Source: Sycobia sp. Sy_11
Taxonomy: Eukaryota > Arthropoda > Insecta > Hymenoptera > Epichrysomallidae
NCBI GenBank assembly: GCA_018907035.1
Contig: JACCIC010000027.1
Coordinates: forward strand, 1,225,501 to 1,289,500
DNA length: 64,000 bases
Reading direction: 5' to 3'
How positions within the stretch are numbered: the first letter of the stretch is position 1; the number at the start of each line of letters is the position of its first letter. The notes under the pieces are model-generated. The model was given only the letters and a program-made list of their open reading frames with translations. It did no database searches and was not told the DNA's origin. A program made the translations under genes and the position numbers. Below are positions 34,173 to 50,114 of the stretch, one piece after another.

Positions 34173-34640
34173 AGTATTTTGCTCCCTCTAGACAACTGCA
34201 GAAAATCGTATTTTGCGCCCCGAGTGCGGGAAAAATATTTACAATGTTGGATAATTATTAAATAACCTTATAAATTTATTAGTGATTATTTTTAAAATAA
34301 AAAATAATCTTTGTTAAACGTTAAAAGGATTGAGATTCATAACTTATACTACAGCAGTGATGAAACTTCTGAAGTTGATTTTTTTTTCAGAAAAATGGTA
34401 GGTTACAACTCAGACTACTGCACATATAAACATTTCTGATAAAGGCTTTTTGTTCTTCTTTTAGTAACATTTTATAGATGACATGCGGTATAAGGCTCAT
34501 TCAAATTTTCGCGTGCCGTTGTCGCCAAATATGTCACTTCTGTTTTAGAGACAAAATAGCTGCCGGTGTCTGATCACTACTTATAGAATGATCACTAGTC
34601 CTAACCACAAACATTATGGCTTCTAGAAACGAAAAAACAG

Positions 34641-35757
34641 ATAATTATCATTTATACTCTTCTGCGCATATACGCACACTGAACATAAGAATGGAAAATT
34701 AAGACACCTTTTCGTGATCAATCGGTTCGATCCTTAATATGTGTATAACTCCTTATTCGGATAATTTAGTAAGAGAATGCAGAGAACGTGAAAATTAAAG
34801 TTTTATTTTATATGATGTCCTCGAACGAGCACCATTGAAACATTAGTTCAATCTCGTCCTGAAGAACAGTAATGCAAACTTTCTGTCGGTATTCACTTAT
34901 GAAAGGGACATAATCCCGATCTAGATATTCTATAGGGAGAAAGAATAGACTTGTACTAGGGAAAGCAGGGAAGGGAAATATGTATAGATATATGGACATT
35001 GTTGTATGTATGGGGAAGGGCCTAGGCATGGGTCTACTCATGGCCTGTCGAGAAAGACAGAGAAAAAACTAGTCCTTTTTCTGCTGTAGTATATATATTC
35101 CCTTTCCCTAATCCAAATTCACTCTATTTCTGTAAAATATGACGATCATGATTACGGCATAGTGTAGACCAGAATACGGCAACGACGCTGCATTCTAAAA
35201 ATATTACAACTTAAACATCGAATGATCGCCAAGAAAAACTGAGCACTTCTTTCTACTCTCAGGTTGCTAACACATAGTGAACGATCTGCTGTGATATTAC
35301 TTAACAACGATCCCATAGCTCATCAGTAGCGACCAAAAACGCTCCCTGACTACACATGAAGCCATAATACTATAATGATGAAAATCATATGACTCAACCA
35401 AAATTGAGAATACTGAACTGTAAATAACATCATACTATATTGTCTGAATGTACAACAACTGCTTATAGTCGTAGTAGCGTTAATTAATTTTATTAAAGTT
35501 AACTAAATAGTGTTATTATTAATAGTATTATTTTCAAAACAGCACTGTTCTTTTTTCTTTAAAAACACTTTTGGCATATACACAAAGTATTAACTATATT
35601 GAAATCGTAAGTGATTTCGATATGGTACCATTGTACTATTTTGACGCATCGCTTGCGACAGGGAAAAATGGAGGCTGCGAAAAAAACTGGGCAGGTAAGG
35701 TGACGTCACAGTAGATCAAAGCGACGAGTCACTCACCTGCGCTCACCATTTCTTAGC
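34641..35757. other. Non-coding stretch
   Basis: No gene was recognised. A perfect cAMP-response-type octamer TGACGTCA occurs at 35701-35708 just left of the foldback complex. The 77-codon minus-strand frame at 34808-35041 has no recognisable motif. Confidence 0.45.
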
Positions 35758-38700
35758 AGAGATAATAAGGAGTTTGCCGATGACATATACGAAAGGCTCG
35801 ACGATTTTCGAGCGCCGTGAGCGTGCGCCCTCAACAGGCTCAACTGCTACACTAACGCGCCAACGCGACGTCACAGCTATGTCAGCATAAATTAATGTGC
35901 GCATTTGCCTACGTCATGAGCTGTGACGTAGGCAATAAATATATATAGATATAGTTATACGCTTTTGTCCAATGCGACGTTGTCGTTTTCGTTTATATCA
36001 TTACAGAGGCTAAGCCAAAATATCTAATATGCGCACGAGTATCAAAAAGCAATTCAGACCCAAACTCCATTGCCAGCTTTATCATGCAGACGAATTTTTG
36101 ATTCTGCAGAAAATCAAGACTTTCCTTTATTCCATTGTAGAATTTCAAAATTGAGTCTTATGATTTTGTGCGAAAATTGATATTCTATAATTAGTTTAAA
36201 ACATTTCTTTTTAATATTTTATGCTTATATAATATTGTAGGGACAGCTAGAGGAAATCCATTAATTGTTTCAAATATTAAAAATATTAATAATAATATAA
36301 TAATGCTTTATATAATAATATAAAGCAAAAATTTAACTTTGTAATTTTTAACAGTTATACGTTTTCTAAATTATAAGTACAAGATATAAGATTTACATTG
36401 TATAACGTTTTACAATAGGATAGAATTTGAATTTTTGTATTATCTACAATATGCATTATCAGTAAAAAAATGTATAAGTATTTTAAATAATTATAAGTAA
36501 TAACACGAGCTTAAACATATTTTCAAAAAATACGAGTATGCCGTAGATTTTAATGTTAAGGTAGTTTATCAACCCATGTCTCTGATACTACATATTAAAT
36601 ATAATTCATAAATCACAAACATTATTCCCAGTTTCCTTCACATTCAATCAGCATATTTTTCATTTATATTTCTTATAATCTACTCTGTATTGTTACTTAT
36701 TGATATTTTAAATAATTCGTCTAATTCCGATTTAAAACAAAGATTGGTCTAAGGAATATAGTCATTTTCTGTATAAACTAATAATGAAATAATTCTGTTT
36801 GTTTATTTATAATATTACAGTGATTGTGGACATAACTTCACTGATGATAAAATGATCTATTGCAGAAATTGTTAAAAATAGATTATCTGAATTACTTATG
36901 TATATTATAGATGAATTGCAATAATTTATTTAATTCTGAAAATTATACTATAAAATTTTAAAGACCATATGAGCTGTTTCGAAAAAATGATCAGATGTAC
37001 GTAAAAATTGAGAAAAATTATAGATAGATAGATTAAGTATAAATTTTGATTCGCTTGATTACAAATATTATAGAAATTGATAACAAAAAAGTTTTTGGAA
37101 AAAATTGAATAAAAAATTATAGATGAGATCAAAATATAACACTTATTTTTCATGCAATTTTTCTCTAAAAGAAAAAAATAAAACTAAATACAAAAAGTCG
37201 ATTAAAAAAAATTACAGGAAAAACATTTGGTGAAAAAAAATTGTGAAATAAACTAAAATTTGATAAAAGTCAAATTAGTTTAAAAAACATAAAACAAAAT
37301 CCAGAAAAAATTAGTTCAAAAAAAGATAAAAAGAAAAGTACGAAATATGGATAGACTATTACTGTGGCGCTAAAAGAGGGAAAATAATTTTTCGAGAAAT
37401 AATATACCACTGATATTATGACACTCAAATGGCCTTAGTAACCATATCCAGAATCAATTTGATTTTTCGGAGTCAGTGCCACATCCCGATTTAACTATAT
37501 CAATGAACTTCTTTGCACGCGTTGATGATTTTTTGATTTATAGAGTTGATTAAAAAGGGCTTAATCGGATAATATGGTCGAAAATGCCCGAACAGTATTT
37601 GTAATAAGACTGTACCCTCATGTCAAATGTAATAAAAAAACTCCTTTTGTCAGATTTTTGTGCTCCAAAGTGGTCCGGCGATACTTGTAGATTCAAAAAG
37701 ATCTTTGAACGTTGTTTCTAAATATCATAGCTTCTAAAATAGTTAACAGAACCAGCTGTACATAAAAAATTTTAATTTTAAAAGATCTATCAATCAAAGA
37801 ATTTTATATAAAACATAAGTTTTATTCTATTAATTATTGCCGTTTATTACTATTATTTTAACTAATAATAATACATTGGTAGATTTTTAATCAGTCAACT
37901 AAAAATATTTATATATGTAAACCATTTCGTGGTAAAAAAAAACAAATGTTCGTATATAAGAACAATATTCATATAAAATATTTTTCGGAAATATTCCGAA
38001 ATACCTTAATAAAAAATAAATTATATAACGAAATTATAGCAGACAACAATGGACCATTAAAACCAATGGCTAAGTACATTATATATGTATCCTCACAAAT
38101 AACAGCATGTATACGAGTTTTTAGACTATTAGTAATATTATAAATAAACAAACAGAATAATTTCATTATTAGTTTATTCAGAAAAGGACTCTATGCTTTA
38201 GACCAATCTTTGTGTTAAATCGGAATTACACTAATTGTTTAAAATGTCAATAAGTAATAATATAGAGTAGATTAAAATAAATATAAGTGAAAAGTATGCT
38301 CTTTGAATGTGAAGGAAACTAGGAATAATGTATGTGATTTATGAATTATATTTAGTACTAGCATCCCCCGTCTCGGCTTCGCCCGAGATAATAATTTAAC
38401 CGATTTCATAAGCAATTCAATAATAACCAAGTAAAAAGTACTCTATATATAAAAATCTATATTACTATAAATAATTGACCGTAATGTACCCATCGTCGCT
38501 TCTATATATACAGTATGTATATACAGAATGTAGAACCGTATTTAATACACACATATATGCATATTACATACGGCTTCTATGAGGAAAATTGTACATTCCA
38601 GTTCGAGCGGTACAAAAAGATGTCCAAGTGTCTCGAGACGACGTTTATAGAGAGTATCATGTTCAGAATATAGAACATGTCTCGGGATGACTGCTATAGA

Positions 38701-38799
38701 GAGTTTTGTGTTGGGAAGGTAGAATACGACTTCCAGGTATCCCAGGACGACTTTTACTGGGAGTGTGCGTGTTCAAATGATAGAAAATGAATCTCTTTA

Positions 38800-39790
38800 T
38801 AGAAGTCTCTTTAACCCTGTAGAAGTCGTTCCAAAACATCCCGATATCGTATTCGAATGTCCCAACATGAATCTCCCCATAGAAGTCGTCCCGTCATACC
38901 TGGACATCATATTCTACCGTCCGCACACGAAATTCCCCGTGGAAGTAGTCCCGTTATACCTGGACATTGTTTTCTACCGAACGAACACGAAATTCCCCGT
39001 AGAAGTCGTCCCGTCATACCTGGACATCGTCTTCTATCGTTCGAAAACGAAATTCCCCTTAGAAGTCGTCCCGAGGCGCTTGCACATCTTATTCTACTAT
39101 CCGAACACGAAACTCCTCATAGAAGTCGTTCGGAGACACCTGGACATCGTATTCTACCGTCCGAACACACAACTCCCTGTAGAAGTCGTCCCGTCATACC
39201 CGGACATCGTCTTCTACCGTCCGCACACAAAATTCCCCGTGGAAGTAGTCCCGTCATACCTGGACATTGTTTTCTACCGACCGAACACGAAATTCCCCGT
39301 AGAAGTCGTCCCGTCATACCCGGACATCGTCTTCTACCGTCCGCACATGAAATTCCCCGTGGAAGTAGTCCCGTCATACTTGGACATTGTTTTCTACTAA
39401 CTAAACACGGTACTCCCCGTGGAAGTCGTTCCAAAACACCTGGGAATCGCATTCTATCATCCGAACACGAAACTCCCCATATAAGTTGTCCCGACGTACC
39501 TAAACATCGTTTCCTATCAACTAAATAAAATAAAACATAGTCCAAGTAGAAGTCGTCCCGAGAAAGCTAGCATCTGTTCCTAACAACTAAACACAAAACT
39601 CCCCGTAGAAGTCGTTCGGAAAGACCTAGATATAGTATTTTACCGTCCTAACACGGATCTTCTCATGGAAATTGATTTCCTCATACTTGGACGTCGTTTT
39701 CTATCAAGTAAATACAATATTCCCCGTAGAAATCGCCCAGAGACACCTAGACATGGCATTCTATCATTCGAACACACAACTGCCTATAGA
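38800..39790 (-). repeat. 60-bp minisatellite array, copy 2
   Basis: About sixteen units of 60 bases are built around AGAAGTCGTCCCGTCATACC and TGGACATCGTCTTCTACCGT followed by CCGAACACGAAATTCCCCGT. Central units are nearly identical, edge units diverged. Both plus-strand frames and one minus-strand frame remain open for 140-220 codons, the plus frames repeating EVVPSYLDIVFYRPNTKFPV and SRPVIPGHRLLPSAHEIPRG. No start context, promoter or splice sites accompany them. Confidence 0.92.
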
Positions 39791-39842
39791 AATCGTATTT
39801 AAAATGTATATATATAATATGTACAATATAATATACATAAAA

Positions 39843-39847
<5 letters not shown>

Positions 39848-39892
<45 letters not shown>
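39848..39892. repeat. (TA)n microsatellite
   Basis: An uninterrupted TA run in the Helitron, homologous to that at 5140-5183. Confidence 0.95.
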
Positions 39893-39895
<3 letters not shown>

Positions 39896-40043
39896 GTATA
39901 TATTTCGTATATGCCCGTTCTTTAAATTAAATACCGTGAATTTTTTGGTACTGATGCCAACTAAATTCGATTAAAATGTTGGTATACGAATAGTATATTT
40001 TTGAAGCATACGATGGATATTGCTCTTTTATGCAGAAGCGACG

Positions 40044-40074
<31 letters not shown>

Positions 40075-40279
40075 TCATAGTTTCAAGGTTGTTGATAAAG
40101 AATCCTATTTTGCCATCGTTGCTTTTGTTCAAACTAAAAAAAAACATAGTCTCTTGTCACAATTCTGAAGTTAATAGAATGTATAAAAATAAAAATATAA
40201 TTTGTGGTCACACTCTATATTCAGTATGATTTGGCATACAGAACCATTTTCTAAGAGAAGGAGAAAGAAGGACAGAGAA

Positions 40280-40282
<3 letters not shown>

Positions 40283-40325
<43 letters not shown>
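40283..40325. repeat. (GA)n microsatellite
   Basis: A GA run in the Helitron, the counterpart of the CT run at 4932-4976. Confidence 0.95.
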
Positions 40326-40329
<4 letters not shown>

Positions 40330-40792
40330 TCCCACGTAAGAGAAAAAATAAAATTTACAAAAATCAAAAAATATCCATAAGGTGTGAGAATAGTGTCAGA
40401 TTAACCTGAAGCCACACCTTCTTTAGAATACGAATCCCAAAGTTACGAATCCCAAGTATATGAACATTTGTCTGAGCTGGCCTGGTATTAATATTTAAGC
40501 GGACTACTTTGAGTTGATGTTCGTGATTCAAGACAACACCTAGTGGCCGCTGGTGAAACTGATTGTTAAAACCATTAACATAATTTATTGATGAAAGTAA
40601 AATGATTTTTAATAAAAAACATAGTCTATGTCTTCCCAAGGTAATATAGAATCGATATGTCAAATTTCAGAACAACCGGTTCAGTAGTTTCTTCGATTAT
40701 CGCGTACAAACAAAAACACGCTTTGTCTTTATCAATTAGTATGATATGATATATATACAAGGACCTTTACTCAAATTTTTTCTTGGGAAAAT

Positions 40793-40795
<3 letters not shown>

Positions 40796-40852
<57 letters not shown>
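40796..40852. repeat. (AT)n microsatellite
   Basis: An uninterrupted AT run in the Helitron, absent from the truncated copy. Confidence 0.95.
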
Positions 40853-40854
<2 letters not shown>

Positions 40855-40931
40855 CATTTAGCAACCTTATCTAGGGTAGCGGGAGGGGGGAGAAGAGGAA
40901 CCCAAGGGTTTAACGTGGATTACCGAATTAT

Positions 40932-41037
<106 letters not shown>

Positions 41038-43464
41038 TAGCGCAGCAGTGTGTCCATAGTATATACATTACAAATCGTTGATAAAGTCATTACCTAATTT
41101 GCCAATTTTTTAGAATTGTGTCGAATTTGCCAAAAAAAAAAGCCTATGACCTATTCCTGATTGTGTAGAAGACATGGTTAAATTGTGAACGCGATCGGTT
41201 CAGTAGTTTCGCAGTTTATCCAGGACAAACAAACACACATACATTCATTTTTATATATATATAGATGTAGTATCACAGATATGGGTTAATCAACTACGTT
41301 GACATTAAAATCTACGTTATACTCGTATTTTTTAAAAATATGTTTAACCTCACGTCATTACTTATAATTATTTAAAATACTTATACATTGTTTATTGATA
41401 ATGCATATTGTAGAAAATACAAAACTTTAAATTCTATCCTATTGTAAAACGTTGTAGAATGTAAATCTCATATCTTGTAGTTACAATTTAGATAACATAT
41501 AACTTTTAAACTTAGTTTTTTGACTAAGTTAAAAAATTTCTATAATTTTATTTTATTTTAGCATTTAATAGCAAGAATTTCATTTTCTATTTTTGATTTA
41601 TATTATTATTTATATGTTCAATATTGGAGACAATCAATGGATTCTCTCTTTTTGTTCCTACGCGTTATTTACTAAAATATAATATAAGCATTAAATATTA
41701 AAATTACATTTTTTAAACTAATTAAGGAATATCCATTTTAGCACAAAATCATAAGTCTCAATTTTGAAATTCTACAATGGAAGAAAGGAAAGTCTTGATA
41801 TTCTGCAGAATCAAAAATTCGTCTACATTATGAAGCTGGCACGGGAGTTTGGGTCTGAGTTGTTTTCTGATGCTCGTGCGCATATTGATATTATTTTGCT
41901 TAGCCTCCGTATGATTGAAAAATGAATATTAAATGGATATTCCTTAATTAATTTAAAAAATTTAATTTTAATTTTTAATGCTTATATTATATTGTAGTAA
42001 ATAACGTGTAGGAACAAAAAGAGAAAAACCATTGTCTTAAATAAGAAAAATATAAATAATGATATAAATCAAAAATGAAAAATGAAATTCTTGAAATTAA
42101 ATGCTAAAATAAAAAAAATAAAATAAAAATATAGAAGTTAAAAAGTTATATGTTATGTAAATTATAACTACAAGATATAAGATTTACATTCTACAAAATT
42201 TTACAATAGGATAGAATTTGAAGTTTTGTACTTGCTGCAATATGTATTATCAATAAAAAAATGTATAAGTATTTTAAATTACTATAAGTAATGACACGAG
42301 CTTAAACATATTTTTAAAAAATACGAGTTTGACGTAGATTTTAATGTTAACGTAGTTGATCAACCCATGTCTCTGATACTACATATGAAATATAATTCAT
42401 AAATCACATACATTATTTCTAGTTTCCTTCACATTCAAACAACATACTTTTCATTTATATTTATTTCAATCTACTCTGTAGTATTACTTATTGGTATGAT
42501 AATCATATTGATAAATAATTCGTGTAATTCCGATTTAACACAAAGATTAATTTAAATCATAGAGTCATTTTCTGTATGAATTAATAACGAAATTATTCTG
42601 TTTGTTTATTTATAATATTGCAGTGATTGTGGACATAACCTCACTTATGATGAAATTATCTATTGAAGAAATTGTTAAAAAAAATTATCTGAATTACTTA
42701 TGTATATTATAGAGTAATTGCAATAATTTATTTTATTCTGAAAATTATAGTATAATATTTTAAAGAACATATAATAAATCGTTTACAATTTTAAATGTAT
42801 ATTCTTTAATATATAAAATTGAATACAGAGATGTTTCGAAAAACAGTAAACCAGTCAGCAAATAAACATCCCCAACAGTATTTGCTATAAAACTGTACAC
42901 TCATGTAAATGATGTATGTAAATCATGTAAATCATGTACAAAAATGTCAGATTTTTGTACCCCAAAGTGGTCCGGGGATCCTCGCAGATCCAAAAAGATC
43001 TCCGAACATTGTTTCTAAATATCGTAGCTTCTAAAACAGTTAACGGAACCAGCTGTACATAAAAAATTTTATTTTTAAGAGATCTATCTATCAAACAATT
43101 TTATATAAATCATAAGTTTTATTCTATTAATTCATTTCCGTATATTACTATTATTTTAGCTAATAATAATACATTTGTAGATTTTTAATCCATATACTAA
43201 AAATATTTATATTATATATGTAAATCTTTTCGTAGAAAAATGTTCGTATATAAGAGCAATATTTATATAAAATATTTTCCGGAAATATTCCGAAGTAGCT
43301 TAACAAAAAATAAATTATGTAACGAAATTACAGCTGACAACTATGGACCATTAAAACAAATGGCTAAGTACATTTTATATGTATCCTCATAAATAACAGC
43401 ATGTATAGTTTAGCAGAGATAATAAGTAGTTTCTTATACGGTAGTAGTCTATCGACATTTCGCA

Positions 43465-43690
43465 CTTTTTTTTTTACATTTTTTAAAACCAATTTTCTTT
43501 CAATCTATTTTTTTATTTTTTATCCTTTTTTATTTTTTAACTACTTTTTTTTTTTTTTGATTTTTTTTCTTATGTTTTTTTTAAACTGGTTTGATATTTA
43601 TAAAATTTTTTTTATCTCACAATTTTTTTTCACCAAATTTTTTACTGCAATTTCTTTTTCAATCGATTGTTTTGTATTCGATTTTATTTT
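43465..43690. repeat. T-rich low-complexity tract
   Basis: Long T runs in the right arm of the foldback produce a phenylalanine-rich frame of no significance. The complementary A-rich tract is at about 37180-37350. Confidence 0.85.
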
Positions 43691-44840
43691 TTTCTTTTAG
43701 AGAAAAATTGCATAGAAAATAAGTAGTATATTTTGATATGATCTATATTTTTTTATTCAATTTGTTCCAAAATTTTTTTTTGTTATCAATCACTATATTA
43801 GTAATCAAGCGACTCAAAATCTATACTTAATCTATCTATCCTGAATTTTTATCAGTTTTTTATATAAATCTGACAAATTGTTCGAAACATCTCTGTTTCA
43901 ATGATATATATTAAATAATAAACATTTATAATTATAAACGATTTATTATATGCTCTTTAAAATATTATACTATAATTTTCAGAATAAAATAAATTATTGC
44001 AATTACTCTATAATATACATAAGTAATTCAGATAATTTTTTTTAACAATTTCTTCAATAGATAATTTCATCATAAGTGAGGTTATGTCCACAATCACTGC
44101 AATATTATAAATAATCAAACAGAATAATTTCGTTATTAATTCATACAGAAAATGACTCTATGATTTAAATTAATCTTTGTGTTAAATCGGAATTACACGA
44201 ATTGTTTATCAATATGTTTATCATACCAATAAGTAATAATACAGAGTATTTTTGATTGATATTATTATTTATATTTTTATTATTTGAGACAATTAATGGA
44301 TTTTCTCTTTTTGTTTCTACGCGTTATTTACTACAATATAATATAAGCATTAAAAATTAAAATTAAATTTTTTAAATTAATTAAAGAATATCCATTTTAG
44401 CACAAAATCATAAGACTCAATTTGAAATTTCTACAATGGCAGAAAGGAAAGTCTTGATTTTCTGCAGAATCAAAAATTCGTCTGCATGATAAAGCTGGCA
44501 TTGGAGTTGGGTCTGAATTGCTTTTTGATACTCGTGCGCATATTAGATGTTTTGGCTTAGTCTCTGTAATGATATAAACGAAAACGACGTTACATTGGAC
44601 AAAAGCGTATAACTATATCTGTATATATTTATTGCCTACGTCACAGCTCGTGACGTAGGCAAATGAGCACATTAATTTATGCTGACGTAGCTGTGACGTC
44701 GCGTTGGCGCGTTAGTGTAGCAGTTGAGCCTGTTGAGGGCGCACGCTCACGGCGCTCGAAAATCGTCGAGCCTTTCGTATATGTCATCGGCAATCTCTCC
44801 TTATTATCTCTGTTATTAGTAGCTTCACTAGCTTTACTGA

Positions 44841-44868
44841 CTACTTGTGTGCGTTATTTCTCATATCT
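44841..44868 (-). CDS. Tentative last coding exon of PCYT2
   Basis: On the minus strand a pyrimidine-rich acceptor (TTTTTTTCTCTC...CCTAG) is followed by 28 bases in the phase left open by the preceding exon. It reads DMRNNAHK and then TAG at 44841. Known PCYT2 proteins normally end with a longer charged tail, so this would be an unusually short C-terminus. It lies only 30 bases from the foldback complex that ends at 44811. An undetected exon on the far side of that complex is the alternative. Confidence 0.25.
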
Positions 44869-45267
44869 CTAGGCAATTGAGAGAAAAAAATGTAAAATCG
44901 CAATTTAAGTGATATGCATAAATGTTGAACATTTTTAGCATTTGAACAATTTTGCCCAAATAGATACTTTTCCTTTAAACAACAATCACAAGAAGCCGTG
45001 GATGCAAGAAATAAAGTTCTAAACACAAAAAAACCATAGTCACGAGAAACAATTAATTATAAAATTAAAATCAGCCTTAAGATTACTTTGGAAATCGATT
45101 TCATAGCTAAATTTAAATTTATCTTCAATTCTCGATTTTTGAACTCTGCACCTAGAGTAACTCAGATAAATAAATTAGAATATTCTACTATCAAAGAATA
45201 TAAGTTTTTAAAATATGATCCACATGTTCTACTATATATAAAATAATTGGTTATATAAAAATCATAC

Positions 45268-47853
<2,586 letters not shown>

Positions 47854-48401
47854 AATTGAATAAATGGACAAACGATTTGTTACTGCGTTTAAACTCAGAT
47901 TACATTATATATATAACGAACGGAATTGCAACGTAAAACATACAGTCTAGAATCATATATCGGTTATTATAGAGAAAGAGGGGAGACTACTCCTTACAAG
48001 AGACCTACTTAGGTTCAGTTTGCAAATTAATATTTTTAGATAAAAAAAATACTTTTGGATAGGTATTCATGTGCCCCTTTAATTTACATAAATATTTTTA
48101 ATTTCACTCTTTTTGTTGTACTATAAAAAAATTAAAAAAAAAATTTTATTTGCAAAAATTGCAAATGTTAATATTTTAGCAATTAAGAGCTAATTCTTAA
48201 TACATCTTAAAACAAAAAATGCCCTTCGTCTAATTTAATTTGCATTTGTCTAATATAATTCAAAATCAATATTGAATAGTATTTTTACAACAAAAAAATT
48301 AATGCTGCAAACTGAATAACTTCTAAAATAATTTCCACCATGCGCTGTTGCGCATGCGGGATATAATTAGGCGAACGAATATAGATCTCTAACAGAACGA
48401 T
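47854..48401 (-). promoter_or_regulatory. Probable 5' UTR and promoter region of PCYT2
   Basis: Directly upstream of the PCYT2 start the sequence is AT-rich. At 48349-48358 TGCGCATGCG matches the core of the palindromic NRF-1-type element (GCGCATGCGC), within a small CpG-containing patch at 48340-48400. No TATA box is evident. The start site cannot be placed, and a 5' UTR intron is possible. The patch abuts a MITE that carries further promoter-like motifs. Confidence 0.4.
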
Positions 48402-48949
48402 CAGAGGTGCCAGGCGGTACTGCCAACTCGGGCATGCGCATTAGAGGTTTTACTTCTCCGCGCGCTGATTGGCTGAAACGCGCGCGATATTTTAAAGTTA
48501 TATATGATGTGTATGGTCGTATAAAATAACCAGCAAGACTGTTAAATTAATAAAGATTATTAATTATTAAGATTAGTATTAATTATGAATATTATGATGA
48601 ATGTTATTATTAACTATTATAATATTTATTAAATATTATCATTATGAATATTATTATTAATTAACATCAACATTTAATATTCAAATTCTTATTAATAGTT
48701 ATAATTATTTTAAATACTATTTTTAATAATAATATAATAGTAAAAATATTATTACTATAAATAATTATTATTATTAATTAATATAATTTATAGCATCAAT
48801 AATTTTTTTAACAATCTTGCTTGTTGTTTTATACGATCATATAGATCATATCACATTAAAATATCGTGTGAGTTTCAAGCAATCAGCGTGTGGAGAGGTA
48901 AAGCCTCTAACACGCATGCCCGAGTTGATAGTACCACATGACACCTCTG
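48402..48949. mobile_element. MITE with 145-bp terminal inverted repeats, hAT-like ends
   Basis: The left arm (48402-48547, starting CAGAGGTGCCAGGCGGTACT) recurs inverted at 48809-48949 with roughly 80 percent identity. CAGAGGTG ends are typical of hAT-related non-autonomous elements. The spacer of about 260 bases is nearly pure AT. An eight-base target duplication is not obvious: AGAACGAT on the left against TTGTCGAT on the right share only the last four bases. The left arm holds CAACTCGGGCATGCGCATTA and a CCAAT box (minus strand of GATTGGC). The 88-codon frame at 48817-49083 overlaps the right arm and is considered chance. Confidence 0.7.
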
Positions 48950-49609
48950 TTGTCGATGATCGTGGTGCGGAATCAGACTACAAAAAGATATACATGCTTC
49001 AGAGTGCTCCTCAGGATTGCCGGAAGTCCGAATCGATCGATGCGCCTCATAGAGAAAAATTTTGCGTCAAGTTAGAGAACTAAAATCAATGTTCTGCACT
49101 ACCGACATTTCAGAAACGTATCCACAATGAAAATTGTATGAATAGCCCCATTTCATATATATATATATATATATATACTACGTCAATGTAGCACTCGATG
49201 TTATACACGAAAGAACGTTCGTTATCAAAGCTTCTTATTTCAGGCATATAGCTAAACTTTCTTCTGAATCATTGGTAACAATAATATTGTTAATCCTATA
49301 AGCTTTAATGTTATGCCGTCTTTGAACTTTCTCTATCAATTCGTTACGGGTATTACAATTCTATTTTTTGATGAATATATAAACAACTGAATTTTGGAAT
49401 AATTTTATTGATTATTATAAAAATAAAATTTTTAAAATAATAATACAGATATACACTCAGTCGTTCATTAGAAATGTCACACAAAAAACTTGTTGCACAA
49501 AGAATTTAATCACGAAACATGAAGGATTCGTATCTTTTGTTTTCAACAGAATATATGAAATAAATATTGTAGATTTTACTAATGTTTGTAAAATTTTTCT
49601 ACTTTTACT
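48950..49609. other. Non-coding stretch between MITE and LINE
   Basis: Nothing recognisable apart from a short AT array near 49157-49178. Confidence 0.5.
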
Positions 49610-50114
49610 ATTACCCTCTACCAGGGGTTGACTCTTGTAGGCCGGTACGGAGGTTCTTCTGGCGATCTGAGCGGCTGAATCGGCAATGGTCTGAGAGAAT
49701 GCGGCCCTGCCCTAGGGTGGGCTGGGTGGCGAAAAGTTGCTGATGCGGTAAAACGCCTCTCGGGCGCCAGAGTAACCACTCCGGCGGGAACCTTGAATAA
49801 GGAACCCGCGTAGGTCTCTCTCGCAGCCGGAGCTGGGCCCCGGAGCTCTCGAGAACAGCCAGGCGGACACTCCAGAGACCAAGGGCAACCCCCCATTGCG
49901 TTCGGAAGGAAGCGCAATGGGTATTATATCCAATCCCAAAACCCAAGGTGGGAGCCATCGTGTTGAAGAGTACCGACTTGGCCGCTGGGGTAGTAGCGGT
50001 TGCAAACGATACCTCGGGAACACCGGGCGACCTTACCGAGTATTTAGTCTTACCGGCACATGCGGGGCTCTGTGTCGGCGGACTTTTATTTCCCTAGCTA
50101 CTCGTGGGATTCTT

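Larger units (their letters stand above)
33010..34640. mobile_element. Possible short inverted-repeat element
   Basis: A block near 33010-33150 (ACTAGTGATCCTATAAGTAG, then GTCTCTAAAC) reappears inverted at 34515-34640 (CTACTTATAGAATGATCACT, preceded by GTTTTAGAGAC). The arms are imperfect over about 100 bases. The interior has no transposase and holds a G-rich hairpin and two palindromes. A decayed MITE or foldback is the simplest reading; target duplications were not found. Confidence 0.4.

Noticed and set aside
38765..39528. Two overlapping plus-strand frames of 211 and 223 codons, and a 142-codon minus frame, as protein-coding genes
   Set aside because: They are the translation of a 60-bp tandem array inside a non-autonomous Helitron. 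All three exist because the unit lacks stops; there is no start context or splicing evidence.
38800..39790. A CRISPR array
   Set aside because: The units are contiguous 60-bp tandem copies without unique spacers, and the sequence is eukaryotic.
43401..43700. A phenylalanine-rich 99-codon frame
   Set aside because: It is a T-rich low-complexity stretch in the right arm of the foldback.
48817..49083. An 88-codon plus-strand frame
   Set aside because: Its first half lies in the right arm of the MITE and the frame has no known motif.
49611..50023. Minus-strand frames of 99-115 codons
   Set aside because: They are antisense to the GC-rich 5' UTR of the LINE, with no motif.
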